DNA of 64,000 bases from NCBI GenBank assembly GCA_027488985.1, contig JAIYAR010000014.1, positions 1 through 64,000 on the forward strand, in the 5' to 3' direction. Position numbers and translations under genes: made by a program. This document shows, piece after piece, positions 28,030-36,822 of the stretch. The notes beneath the pieces are model-generated. The model had not been told where the DNA came from, searched no databases, and was given only the letters and a program-made list of their open reading frames with translations. Every line of letters starts with the position of its first letter. Within the stretch, counting starts at the first letter, position 1. This DNA is from Comamonadaceae bacterium. Its GTDB lineage: Bacteria > Pseudomonadota > Gammaproteobacteria > Burkholderiales > Burkholderiaceae_C.

Positions 28030-29134
28030 ATGGAAGCAGAACGCACCAACCTCATCGGCACCACCCTGGCAGACCTGACGAGCAGGACCCAGGAACTCAG
28101 GGGGTATCTTTGACTACGATGCCAAAGCCGAGCGCCTGCGCACCGTCAATGCATCGCTAGAAGACCCCTCCGTCTGGAACGACCCCAAGAAGGCCCAGGA
28201 GCTGGGCAAAGAAAAGAAGATGCTTGATGGCGTGGTCGTCACCCTGAACGACCTGACCAGCAACCTCTCTGACAACACCGAGTTGTATGAGATGAGCAAG
28301 GAAGAAGGCGATGAGGAAAGCCTGATCACCATTGAAGCAGAAACCGCCAAGCTCACTGAGATCGTGGAAGGCCTGGAATTCCGCCGCATGTTCAACAACC
28401 CGGCGGACCCCCTGCCCTGCTTCCTGGACATCCAGGCCGGCGCCGGTGGCACCGAGGCCTGCGACTGGGCCAGCATGCTGCTGCGCCAGTACCTGAAGTA
28501 CGCGGAGCGCAAGGGCTTTACCGCCAACGTGGAAGACCTGACCGACGGCGACACCGCCGGCATCAAGAGCGCCACCATCAAGATCGAAGGTGAATACGCC
28601 TTCGGCCTGCTGCGCACTGAAACCGGCGTGCATCGCTTGGTACGCAAAAGCCCGTTTGACAGCTCGGGGGGCCGCCACACCTCGTTTGCCTCGGTGTTTG
28701 TGTACCCCGAGATTGATGATTCGATTGAGATCGAGATCAACCCCAGCGATGTGCGCACCGACACCTTCCGCGCGTCCGGCGCTGGTGGTCAGCACATCAA
28801 CAAGACCGACTCCGCTGTGCGTTTGACCCACATTCCCACCGGCATCGTGGTGCAGTGCCAGGACGGACGCAGCCAACACAGCAACCGTGATGTGGCCTGG
28901 AAGCGCCTGCGCAGCCGCTTGTATGACTTCGAGTTGCGCAAGCAGCAGGAAGCGCAGCAAAAGCTGGAAGACACCAAGACCGACGTGGGCTGGGGCCACC
29001 AGATCCGCTCTTATGTGCTGGACAACAGCCGCATCAAGGACTTGCGCACCAACGTGGAAGTGTCGGCGACCCAAAAGGTGCTGGACGGTGACCTGGATGT
29101 GTTCATCCAAGCGTCGCTGAAGCAAGGTATTTGA
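28030..29134 (+). CDS. prfB: peptide chain release factor 2 (programmed +1 frameshift)
   Basis: Releases peptides at UGA and UAA codons. The gene starts at ATG 28030 and runs 27 codons to an in-frame TGA at 28111. The rest is in the +1 frame, giving 367 aa in total. The larger part has the ribosome-binding loop [14 protein letters not shown], the catalytic GGQ in [16 protein letters not shown], and the RF2 tripeptide region [17 protein letters not shown] (SPF). The downstream HAD gene overlaps the stop as TGATG. Confidence 0.97.
28099..28114 (+). promoter_or_regulatory. programmed +1 frameshift site of prfB
   Basis: The sequence AGGGGGTATCTTTGAC holds an internal Shine-Dalgarno-like AGGGGG, the slippery CTT codon and the in-frame TGA followed by C. 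This is the classical RF2 autoregulation site: low RF2 slows termination at TGA and favours the shift into the +1 frame. Confidence 0.96.
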
Positions 29135-29904
29135 TGAGCGCCCCTTTTCTCACGCAAGCGCAATTTTCCGCAGGGCCGCCCCAAGGAAAATTAGCCCCCT
29201 TGGGGGGCAGCGAACCTCACGCAGTGGGGAGCGTGGGGGCCTTTATTTTCGACATGGACGGCACCATGATCGACTCCATGCCCTCACACAAACACAGCTG
29301 GGTGGAGTTCGCACGCCGCAAACAGTTGCAGGTGGACATTGATGACCTGATGCGCCGGACTACCGGTCGCACCGGCATTGAGTGCATGCGCCTTCTGTTT
29401 GACCACGAAGAGATGGACGATGCCGAGGCCTTGGCCCATGTGCACGAGAAGGAAGCGGTGTACCGTGAAATCTTCTCGCCCATCTTTGCGGAAGTGGCGG
29501 GGTTCAAAGCGTTTTTCGATCTGGCCCATGGCCGCGGCCTGAAGTTGGGCGTAGGTACAGCCGGCGATCGCCACAACCAGGCTTTTGCCTACCAGCACCT
29601 GCAAATGCCGATTGCGCCGCTCACCACGGTGGGCGGTGACGAGGGCCTGCCGGGCAAGCCCGAGCCGGCCATTTTTCTGGAAGCTGCACGCCGCATGGGC
29701 GTGGAGCCTGCGCGCTGCATCGTGTTTGAAGACGCGCCGCTAGGCATCGAAGCCGCCCGCCGTGCCGGCATGCGCGCTGTGGGCATTGCCAGCAGCCACC
29801 ATCCTGATGAACTGACGGGCCCGCATGTGCTGGCCGTCGTTCCTGATTACCACGCTTTGATCACATCCCGTTTTTTGGAGACCCACCATGTTGCATCTTC
29901 GTGA
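29134..29904 (+). CDS. HAD-superfamily phosphatase
   Basis: A 256-aa beta-phosphoglucomutase/GPH-type hydrolase. The catalytic motif is FIFDMDGTMIDS (nucleophile and acid Asp pair). Motif II lies in LGVGTAGD, and motifs III/IV are GKPEPAIFLEAARRMG and CIVFEDAPLGIEAA. The ATG overlaps the prfB stop (TGATG), implying translational coupling. The first roughly 34 residues before the HAD core are unusual because most of them are encoded by a dispersed repeat (29172-29239). A GTG inside that repeat near 29224 could give a shorter protein. Confidence 0.88.
   Translation: MSAPFLTQAQFSAGPPQGKLAPLGGSEPHAVGSVGAFIFDMDGTMIDSMPSHKHSWVEFARRKQLQVDIDDLMRRTTGRTGIECMRLLFDHEEMDDAEALAHVHEKEAVYREIFSPIFAEVAGFKAFFDLAHGRGLKLGVGTAGDRHNQAFAYQHLQMPIAPLTTVGGDEGLPGKPEPAIFLEAARRMGVEPARCIVFEDAPLGIEAARRAGMRAVGIASSHHPDELTGPHVLAVVPDYHALITSRFLETHHVASS
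29172..29239 (+). repeat. repeat family 2 element inside the HAD gene N-terminus
   Basis: A 68-bp element with an inverted repeat (GCCGCCCCAAGG against CCTTGGGGGGC) followed by a CAGCGAAC...GCAGTGGGGAGCGTGGGGGC tail. I recall very similar elements between genes in Comamonadaceae. Here it is translated and supplies about 22 residues (GPPQGKLAPLGGSEP and following) before the HAD domain. Confidence 0.75.
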
Positions 29905-32590
29905 GGCCTCGGGCCCTGCCGCCGTGATACACCGCGGCGACTATTCCGCCCCTGCATTCTGGATCGACACCGTCGATCTCAACTTTGACCTGGACCCCTC
30001 CAAGACCCGCGTTCTGAACAAGATGACCTTGCGCCGCAACCCCGACGTGCAGGCCCAGCCGCTGCGCCTGGACGGCGAAGAGCTGAACCTCGCGCGCGTG
30101 CTGGTCAACGGCCAGGGCACCAGCTTCAAGATGGACGGCAACCAGCTGGTGCTGGAAAACCTGCCCGAAGGTAACGAGCCTTTCGCGCTGGAAATTTTCA
30201 CGACCTGCGTACCGGTGAAGAACACCAAGCTCATGGGCTTGTATGTGAGCAACGACTCCTTCTTCACCCAGTGCGAGGCCGAGGGCTTCCGCCGCATCAC
30301 CTACTTCTTGGACCGGCCGGATGTAATGGCCATGTACACCGTCACCCTGCGTGCCGACAAAGCCAAGTACCCCGTGCTTTTGTCCAACGGCAACCTCGTG
30401 GACAGTGGCGACTTGGAAGACGGCCGCCACTTTGCGAAGTGGGTAGACCCGCACAAAAAGCCCAGCTACCTGTTTGCGCTGGTAGCCGGCCAACTGGTGG
30501 CGCGCGAGCAGCGCATCACCAGCCGCGCAGGCAAAGACCATTTGTTGCAAGTGTTTGTTCGCCCCGGCGACCTCGACAAGACCGAACACGCCATGAACAG
30601 CCTGATGGCCAGCGTAGCGTGGGACGAAGCCCGCTTCGGCCTGCCGCTGGATCTGGAGCGCTTCATGATCGTCGCCACCTCCGACTTCAACATGGGCGCC
30701 ATGGAGAACAAGGGCCTGAACATTTTCAACACCAAGTACGTGCTGGCGAACCAGGCCACTGCGACCGATGTGGACTACGCCAACATCGAGAGCGTGGTGG
30801 GGCATGAGTATTTTCACAACTGGACCGGCAACCGCATCACTTGCCGCGACTGGTTCCAGCTAAGCCTGAAGGAAGGCCTGACTGTGTTCCGCGACCAGGA
30901 GTTCAGCCAGGACTTGTGCGCCGAGCCCAGCGCCCGAGCGGTCAAACGCATTGAAGACGTGCGAGTGCTGCGCACCGCCCAGTTCCCCGAAGATGCAGGC
31001 CCCATGGCACACCCGGTGCGGCCTGACAGCTACATCGAAATCAACAACTTCTACACCGTCACCATTTACGAAAAGGGTGCCGAGGTCGTGCGCATGATGC
31101 AAACGCTCACCAGCCGCAAAGGCTTTGAGCGCGGCATGAAGCTGTATTTCGAGCGCTTTGACGGCCAGGCCGTGACCTGCGATGACTTCGCGCAATCCAT
31201 CGCCGAAGCCAACCCGCACTCCCCGCTGGAAAAGCTGCTGCCCCAGTTCAAGCGCTGGTACAGCCAGGCCGGCACGCCCCGTGTGGCAGCCCGCGGCGAG
31301 TACGACGCTGCGGCCCAGACCTACACCCTGCACTTCAGTCAAAGCTGCGCAGCCACACCAGGGCAGCCGGTCAAAGAGCCCTTAGTCATTCCGGTGAGCT
31401 TAGGTCTGGTGGGTGCTGCCAGCGGCGCTGCCCTGCCCTTGACGCTGGACGGCCAGATGGTGGGCGACAGCCACCTGTTGGTGCTGACTGAAGCCAGCCA
31501 GAGCATCACATTCCAGAACGTGGCGGAAGAGCCTGTGCCCTCCATACTGCGCGGCTTCTCCGCACCGGTAGTGCTGGACTTTGACTACACCGATGCCCAG
31601 TTGCTGGTCCTGCTGGCCAATGACCCGGACCCGTTCAACCGCTGGGAAGCCGGCCAGCGCTTGGCACTGCGCAGCGCTATCAATTCCATAGCTGCTCCCG
31701 TAGATTCCATGAGCGCTAACCCACTCAATGATGCTTACATCGGCGCGATGCGCGCCGTGCTGCGTCACCCCACGCTGGATGCTGCGTTCAAGGAACTGGT
31801 GCTGACCCTGCCTTCTGAGACCTACATCGCCGAGCAGCTGGACGTGGTGGACCCGCAGCGCATTCACGCGGTGCGCGAAGCCATGCGCCTGCAGCTGGCC
31901 ACCGCCCTGCACGCCGACTGGGAATGGGCTTTTGCCGTGCACGAGAACAACGGCGGCTACCGCCCCGACCCGGTCTCCAGCGGCCGCCGTGCGCTGGCAG
32001 GGATGGCGCTCAATTTCCTGTGCCTGGCAGCCACCCATAGCGGCGACGAGATCTGGCCCGGCAAAACGCTGCAGCGCTTCAAGGACGCCGGCAACATGAC
32101 CGACCGTTTCAACGCCCTGCAAGCCCTGGTGAACAGTGGTCACGCACTGGCTGCCAATGCACTCTCACGATTCCATGCCTTGTTCAAGGACGAAGCCCTG
32201 GTGCTGGACAAGTGGTTTGCGCTGCAAGCAGGCACCAGCGACCGCGGTGGCCAGGTGCTGCCCGCCGTGCGCCAGCTGCTGAACCATCCGGACTTCAACC
32301 TCAAGAACCCCAACCGCGCGCGCAGCGTGATCTTCAGCTTCTGCAGTGCCAACCCCGGTGGTTTCCACCGCGCCGATGCGGCCGGTTATGTGTTCTGGGC
32401 CGACCGCGTGATCGAGCTGGATGCCATCAACCCGCAGGTCGCCGCCCGACTGGCGCGCGCGCTGGACCGCTGGAAGAAGCTGGCCGAGCCCTACCGTAGC
32501 GCTGCGCGTGAAGCGCTGGCTCGCGTGGCTGCCAAGACTGACTTGAGCAATGACGTGCGTGAAGTCGTAGACCGCGCGCTCGCTGACTGA
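29888..32590 (+). CDS. pepN: aminopeptidase N (M1 family)
   Basis: A 900-aa zinc aminopeptidase, slightly longer than the 870 aa of E. coli PepN. The substrate N-terminus motif GAMENKGLN is followed by the zinc site HEYFHNWTGNRITCRDW and the downstream Glu in LKEGLTVFRDQEFS. The C-terminal superhelical domain begins near residue 540. It overlaps the HAD gene by 17 bp. Around residue 600 the coding sequence contains a copy of the dispersed hairpin repeat (31676-31719), read as INSIAAPVDSMSAN, in a loop between helices of the C-terminal domain. Confidence 0.96.
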   Translation: MLHLREASGPAAVIHRGDYSAPAFWIDTVDLNFDLDPSKTRVLNKMTLRRNPDVQAQPLRLDGEELNLARVLVNGQGTSFKMDGNQLVLENLPEGNEPFALEIFTTCVPVKNTKLMGLYVSNDSFFTQCEAEGFRRITYFLDRPDVMAMYTVTLRADKAKYPVLLSNGNLVDSGDLEDGRHFAKWVDPHKKPSYLFALVAGQLVAREQRITSRAGKDHLLQVFVRPGDLDKTEHAMNSLMASVAWDEARFGLPLDLERFMIVATSDFNMGAMENKGLNIFNTKYVLANQATATDVDYANIESVVGHEYFHNWTGNRITCRDWFQLSLKEGLTVFRDQEFSQDLCAEPSARAVKRIEDVRVLRTAQFPEDAGPMAHPVRPDSYIEINNFYTVTIYEKGAEVVRMMQTLTSRKGFERGMKLYFERFDGQAVTCDDFAQSIAEANPHSPLEKLLPQFKRWYSQAGTPRVAARGEYDAAAQTYTLHFSQSCAATPGQPVKEPLVIPVSLGLVGAASGAALPLTLDGQMVGDSHLLVLTEASQSITFQNVAEEPVPSILRGFSAPVVLDFDYTDAQLLVLLANDPDPFNRWEAGQRLALRSAINSIAAPVDSMSANPLNDAYIGAMRAVLRHPTLDAAFKELVLTLPSETYIAEQLDVVDPQRIHAVREAMRLQLATALHADWEWAFAVHENNGGYRPDPVSSGRRALAGMALNFLCLAATHSGDEIWPGKTLQRFKDAGNMTDRFNALQALVNSGHALAANALSRFHALFKDEALVLDKWFALQAGTSDRGGQVLPAVRQLLNHPDFNLKNPNRARSVIFSFCSANPGGFHRADAAGYVFWADRVIELDAINPQVAARLARALDRWKKLAEPYRSAAREALARVAAKTDLSNDVREVVDRALAD
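31676..31719 (+). repeat. hairpin repeat family 1, copy inside pepN
   Basis: Plus-strand copy: GCTATCAATTCC, core ATAGCTGCTCCCGTAGATTC, right end CATGAGCGCTAAC. Translated as SIAAPVDSMSAN, it follows the consensus peptide (IAARAYSMSARG) in the same frame as the copies in other genes. Flanking residues align with PepN, so it is an in-frame element in a functional-looking gene. Confidence 0.85.
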
Positions 32591-32614
32591 TTTTCAAAAA
32601 CTGAGGGAGTTCAC

Positions 32615-33646
32615 ATGACACAACGCATTTCGCTCACGCGCTATCTCATCGAGAAGCAGCGTGGCAGCCAGGACGCCGGAGGCCAGGGCACCATTCCGCC
32701 CCAGTTGCGCCTGCTGCTGGAGGTGGTGGCACGTGCTTGCAAAAGCATCAGCCTGGCCGTGACCAAAGGCGCCCTCGGTGGCGTGCTGGGCGCTGCTGAG
32801 AGCGAAAACGTGCAGGGTGAAATCCAGAAGAAGCTGGACATCATTGCCAATGAAGTGCTGATCGAAGCCAACGAATGGGGCGGCCACTTGGCCGCCATGG
32901 CCAGTGAGGAAATGGAAGGCATCTACACCGTGCCCAACCGCTACCCCCAAGGCGAATACCTGTTGATGTTTGACCCGCTGGACGGATCGAGCAATATCGA
33001 TGTGAACGTGAGCATCGGCACCATCTTCAGTGTGCTGCTCAAGCAACCTGAAGGCCCGGCCGTGAGCGAGCAGGACTTCCTGCAAGCCGGCCACCAGCAG
33101 GTCGCCGCCGGTTACTGCATTTACGGCCCGCAAACCACGCTGGTGCTCACCGTGGGTGAAGGGGTAGACATGTTCACCCTGGACCGGGAGCAAGGCTCCT
33201 TTGTGCTCACTCAGGAAAACGTGCGTGTGCCGGAAGACACCCAAGAGTTCGCCGTCAACATGAGCAATATGCGCCACTGGGCAGCGCCGGTGAAACGCTA
33301 TATCGACGAGTGCCTGGAAGGCAAAGAAGGCCCGCGCGGCAAAGACTTCAACATGCGCTGGATCGCCAGCATGGTGGCCGATGTGCACCGCATCCTGACC
33401 CGTGGCGGCATTTTCATGTACCCCTGGGACAAACGCGAACCCGGCAAGCCCGGCAAGCTGCGCCTGATGTACGAAGCCAACCCCATGGGCTGGCTGATTG
33501 AGCAAGCCGGCGGCGCGGCGTCCACTGGTACCGAACGCATTCTGGACATCGAGCCGACCCAATTGCACCAGCGGGTGAGCGTGGTGCTGGGCTCAAAGAA
33601 CGAGGTCGAACGCGTAGTCCGCTACCACGCGGAACACGCCGCTTAA
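32615..33646 (+). CDS. fbp: fructose-1,6-bisphosphatase class 1
   Basis: Gluconeogenic/Calvin-cycle phosphatase, 343 aa. Metal and substrate sites are seen in [29 protein letters not shown] and the sugar-binding [14 protein letters not shown] and [20 protein letters not shown] segments. A GGGAG lies about 8 bp before the ATG. It is 24 bp downstream of pepN and may share its transcript. Confidence 0.97.
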   Translation: MTQRISLTRYLIEKQRGSQDAGGQGTIPPQLRLLLEVVARACKSISLAVTKGALGGVLGAAESENVQGEIQKKLDIIANEVLIEANEWGGHLAAMASEEMEGIYTVPNRYPQGEYLLMFDPLDGSSNIDVNVSIGTIFSVLLKQPEGPAVSEQDFLQAGHQQVAAGYCIYGPQTTLVLTVGEGVDMFTLDREQGSFVLTQENVRVPEDTQEFAVNMSNMRHWAAPVKRYIDECLEGKEGPRGKDFNMRWIASMVADVHRILTRGGIFMYPWDKREPGKPGKLRLMYEANPMGWLIEQAGGAASTGTERILDIEPTQLHQRVSVVLGSKNEVERVVRYHAEHAA

Positions 33647-33680
33647 TTCACCCTGCCCGATACCATTTCGGGCTCGGTTA

Positions 33681-33756
33681 GCCGGTGTAGCTCAGTCGGT
33701 AGAGCAGCTCATTCGTAATGAGAAGGTCGGGTGTTCGATTCATCTCTCCGGCACCA
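33681..33756 (+). tRNA. tRNA-Thr (anticodon CGT)
   Basis: A 76-nt cloverleaf with encoded CCA. It begins GCCGGTGTAGCTCAGTCGG, its anticodon loop is TTCGTAA (CGT at 33714-33716), and its T-loop is GTGTTCGATTC. It is closely related to E. coli tRNA-Thr(CGU). It has its own terminator immediately downstream. Confidence 0.96.
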
Positions 33757-33763
33757 ACAATTC

Positions 33764-33800
33764 AAAGCCTCTTGTCGCACGACAAGGGGCTTTTTCTTTT
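33764..33800 (+). terminator. intrinsic terminator after tRNA-Thr
   Basis: Arms AAAGCCTCTTGTCG (33764-33777) and CGACAAGGGGCTTT (33780-33793) pair with one G-T, and the downstream strand runs into TTTTTCTTTTT. The roughly 150 bp that follow, up to the amidotransferase start at 33949, show no gene; they are AT-rich at first and hold no feature that I can name. Confidence 0.9.
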
Positions 33801-33948
33801 TCGGAAGTATTTTTTTATTTCGCCATCTAAAGATCCGGAATGAACGAACTACAAATCTGCCAATTTGCATGACAAAGAGAACTTCCATGCCCGGCGCAAG
33901 GTTGGAAAATTCTGTCTTTCTTGTCTCTCCAGAAAGCCCCGCTCCGAC

Positions 33949-34791
33949 ATGTGTCAGCTGCTCAGCATGAATTGCAACAACACTGCATCCATCCAGTTTT
34001 CGTTCACCGGTTTTTCTGAGCGCGGCGGGCACACCTCAGATCATGTGGATGGCTGGGGCATTGCGTTCTACGAGCCCACCGGCAGCCGGCTGTTTATCGA
34101 CGACAAGCCTGCTTACGAGTCCCCCCTTGCGGCGTTTGTGAAAAGCTACGAGATCAAAAGCAAAACCGTGGTCGCCCACATCAGAAAGGCAACCCAAGGC
34201 GAAGTGGGACTTGCGAATTGCCACCCTTTCCAGCGGGAGTGGTTGGGGCAGACCTGGTTTTTTGCCAACAATGGCGACCTGCGCAATTACTACCCAGAGT
34301 TGAGCGGCCCTTACTTCCCTATCGGCAGCACCGACAGCGAACGTGCGTTTTGCTACCTCATGCAGGTGCTGTCACGTGCCTTCAAAGACTGCGTGCGCCC
34401 GCCGACGTGGACGGAAGTGGCCGAGGTCCTGTTTGAGGCGATCGCCCCCATCACCCGGCACGGCAACTTCAACTTCACCCTGACCAATGGAGACGCTCTC
34501 TTTGTGCATTGCTCCAGTTCCTTGTACGAGGTCCATCGCCAGCACCCGTTCCCCAAAGCCCGGTTGGTGGACGTAGATGTCGAGATGGACCTCAGCGCCA
34601 TGAACAGCACCGACGACCGCATGGTGGTGGTGGCGACCGAACCGCTCACGGTGGATGAACCCTGGACAGCACTGGAAACCGACGAATTCCGGGTGTATGT
34701 GGGGGGTGCGTTGGCCCATGCCCGAATCAACCCGGCTGTGGAGCGCTTTGCCGTACCCACGGTGTCGGTGGAGCGTCGACCGTCCCCCTGA
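33949..34791 (+). CDS. class II glutamine amidotransferase (YafJ-like)
   Basis: A 280-aa stand-alone Ntn-type amidotransferase. It starts MCQLLSMNCNN, making Cys2 the catalytic nucleophile. Family segments DHVDGWGIAFYE, TVVAHIRKATQGEVGLANCHPF and FFANNGDL follow. It belongs to the YafJ/EgtC-like group that lacks a synthetase domain; the acceptor is unknown. Longer in-frame starts exist upstream but would hide the required N-terminal Cys, so this start is firm. Confidence 0.92.
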   Translation: MCQLLSMNCNNTASIQFSFTGFSERGGHTSDHVDGWGIAFYEPTGSRLFIDDKPAYESPLAAFVKSYEIKSKTVVAHIRKATQGEVGLANCHPFQREWLGQTWFFANNGDLRNYYPELSGPYFPIGSTDSERAFCYLMQVLSRAFKDCVRPPTWTEVAEVLFEAIAPITRHGNFNFTLTNGDALFVHCSSSLYEVHRQHPFPKARLVDVDVEMDLSAMNSTDDRMVVVATEPLTVDEPWTALETDEFRVYVGGALAHARINPAVERFAVPTVSVERRPSP

Positions 34792-34875
34792 AGTTTCCTG
34801 TCTATGCAATAAATTTGCACTTAATTAATTAAAACAATAAAATCAGTAAATACCAATTAATCTAGGAGGTGCGCC

Positions 34876-35556
34876 ATGACAATGACTGCGGACGCGAGCA
34901 AGCCCTTGACTCCGGGCAATCTCTGGAATGCCATCGCCAACCTTCCACGCTGGTTGACTGCACCTACGGTGCTGGCGGAGTGGACGGTAGAGCCACGCTG
35001 GCACTTGGGCCTCAAGCATTTGCGTATGTTGCTGATCCTGGCGGCTTACTCCTTGGCGTGGTACTGGTTTGGCGGCTATGCGGGCGCATCCTCTCAGCCG
35101 GTTGTGCAACCAATGGGATACGCCAATAGCAACGTATCGATAGCAGCAGCCGAGCCAACCGGCCTCACGGCACAGGGCTCTGAGGCACCTTCTGCGGAAG
35201 CCCTGCGCCCGGAAGACGCGGCGGGCTTGCGTATAGACACCTTCCGCATTGGCGCGGTGTCGGGCTACCCCAACCGCTTGCGCTACGAACTGGGCCTGAG
35301 CAACAAAGGCCGCAAGCTCGTAGGCAAATTGCAGTTCATGGTGGTGGGCGAGCAAAACGGCGAACTGCGCGAAATGCCGCTGGACCAACCTGCCGCGTTG
35401 GCAGAGGCCAAGCCCAAAGTGGAAGTGTCCCGCCTGCTGAACACGCGCGGCTACCTCGACTTACCCGAGGGCTATGTGGTGCACAAAGTGATCGTGCAAG
35501 TCGTCGAGGGCAGCAGCCCCCGGGTGGCCCAAAGCGCACCGATGTGGCCGACCTGA
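34876..35556 (+). CDS. unknown single-pass membrane protein
   Basis: A 226-aa protein that I do not recognise. It has a strong AGGAGGT ribosome site at 34864-34870. An amphipathic N-terminal part with several tryptophans precedes one transmembrane helix (about residues 50-66), followed by an Ala/Ser/Glu linker. The C-terminal domain (about 115-226, RIDTFRIGAVSGYPNRLRYELGLS) is predicted beta-rich and would be periplasmic. A similar C-terminal segment, ending in LPEGYVVHKVIVQVVEG, could be a protein-interaction domain. It is preceded by a very AT-rich 80-bp gap and is convergent with the receiver-kinase gene. Confidence 0.65.
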   Translation: MTMTADASKPLTPGNLWNAIANLPRWLTAPTVLAEWTVEPRWHLGLKHLRMLLILAAYSLAWYWFGGYAGASSQPVVQPMGYANSNVSIAAAEPTGLTAQGSEAPSAEALRPEDAAGLRIDTFRIGAVSGYPNRLRYELGLSNKGRKLVGKLQFMVVGEQNGELREMPLDQPAALAEAKPKVEVSRLLNTRGYLDLPEGYVVHKVIVQVVEGSSPRVAQSAPMWPT

Positions 35557-35570
35557 GTCAGAAATTTTTT

Positions 35571-35617
35571 GCTACAAATTTGCTAGCTGCTCGCGCATAT
35601 TTTGCGGGCGCTAGAAG
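35571..35617 (+). repeat. hairpin repeat family 1, copy overlapping the end of a kinase gene
   Basis: Plus-strand copy GCTACAAATTTGC with the core TAGCTGCTCGCGCATATTTT and right arm GGGCGCTAGAAG. It lies between two convergent genes, and its CTA at 35611-35613 is the complement of the TAG stop of the receiver-kinase gene, so the element has donated that stop codon. Confidence 0.85.
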
Positions 35618-36822
35618 AGGTTCTTCTGCTCAACTCCGTGCTGCAGGAAGGTGAGCCGCATCACGGTGGGCATACCATCAAAGCGTGCCACCTGTAACAG
35701 GGCGCCATTGCGCCGTGCCGCCAGTTGGCTGATGGCCAGACCCAGACCCATTCCCTGCTGCTCATGCACCTCACGGTCCGCCTGTGAGAGCGCGCCGATC
35801 TGGGCCATGAATTTCTCGGGCATGGCCACGCCGAGGTTCGCAATTTCGAGTTGGTAGGATTCGTGGCCCAAAGGCTTGCCGGTCACCCCTACGGGGCGAC
35901 CAGGCTTGGAAAATCGCAAGGCATTCACCAGAAGTTCTGTGAGTATTTTTTGGCAATCAGGGCCCCAGCACTGAATGTGCCCCGGCTCCATCCGCACTTG
36001 AACCGCATGGCCGGCGAACACGCCGGATTCAGAGTCGGTAGCCACCTTCAGGACAGCCTGCACTTCCTGGCGGAAAGCCTGGCTGGCCAGCAACTCGGAT
36101 ACCGCGTGCCCGATGTCCAGCCGGTGGGAGACCCCGCCCGGGCTGCCATGGGTATGCGATGCGCTGAGTTCAGCCCAATCCATCATGCGGCTGATGGTCC
36201 GCGCCAACGCCTTCGCACTGCGGTGTACGTCTTCCAACATGCCCTGCACGCGCTCCGGTGTATAGCGGTCGCGGCGGGTCAAAAGCAACTCCGTCGATCC
36301 CAGAATACTGACCATGGGCGTGCGCAACTCGTGGGGAATGGTGGCGAGCACGGCAGAGCGCAAATGCTCCTGGGCGCGCTGGGCGTCTGCCTTGTGCCGT
36401 CGTGCTTTTTCCAGCAGCGAAGACACCGCAGACAGCAGTTCAGCCAGCGTCCACGGTTTGGTGAGGTAGTCGTCAGCGCCGGCGGCCATGGCACGGCGCA
36501 CACTGACACGGTCGCTGTCCGAGGTGAGCATTAGCACTGGCGTGGTAGCCAGAGATTCGCTGCCGCGGGCTTCGCGCACCAAATCCCAACCGTCCAGCAC
36601 AGGCATGTGGATGTCACACAAGATCACATCGGGTTGTTCACGCAGCGCGCTATCCAGGCCTTCTCTGCCATCGGCGGCCTCCAACACTACAAAACCTTCG
36701 CGCCGCAGCACACCGGCAGTCAACTGGCGCACCGCGGTGCTGTCGTCCACCACCAGAATCGTGGGTACCTGCGTCCCCGCCAGCACTGCACTCACAAGGC
36801 CACCGCTTTCAGGACGAAGCAA
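35611..36822 (-). CDS. receiver-histidine kinase hybrid (soluble)
   Basis: A roughly 400-aa cytoplasmic protein with an N-terminal receiver followed by a histidine kinase core. The receiver has TILVVDDSTAV and the phospho-Asp in VILCDIHMPVLDG. HisKA reads LATIPHELRTPMVSILG. The ATPase part keeps LLVNALRFSKPG and GMGLGLAIS, but the G1 box is weak (EIANLGVAMP). Translation starts at TTG 36822, inside the end of the upstream kinase gene (14-bp overlap), or at GTG 36795. The stop TAG comes from a dispersed repeat. With the upstream hybrid kinase it probably forms a phosphorelay (inference). Confidence 0.88.
   Translation of the reverse strand: MLRPESGGLVSAVLAGTQVPTILVVDDSTAVRQLTAGVLRREGFVVLEAADGREGLDSALREQPDVILCDIHMPVLDGWDLVREARGSESLATTPVLMLTSDSDRVSVRRAMAAGADDYLTKPWTLAELLSAVSSLLEKARRHKADAQRAQEHLRSAVLATIPHELRTPMVSILGSTELLLTRRDRYTPERVQGMLEDVHRSAKALARTISRMMDWAELSASHTHGSPGGVSHRLDIGHAVSELLASQAFRQEVQAVLKVATDSESGVFAGHAVQVRMEPGHIQCWGPDCQKILTELLVNALRFSKPGRPVGVTGKPLGHESYQLEIANLGVAMPEKFMAQIGALSQADREVHEQQGMGLGLAISQLAARRNGALLQVARFDGMPTVMRLTFLQHGVEQKNLF

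Noticed and set aside
28157..29125. Minus-strand open frame of 322 codons opposite prfB
   Set aside because: The prfB frame carries all RF2 motifs and the frameshift site; the opposite frame has no family features.
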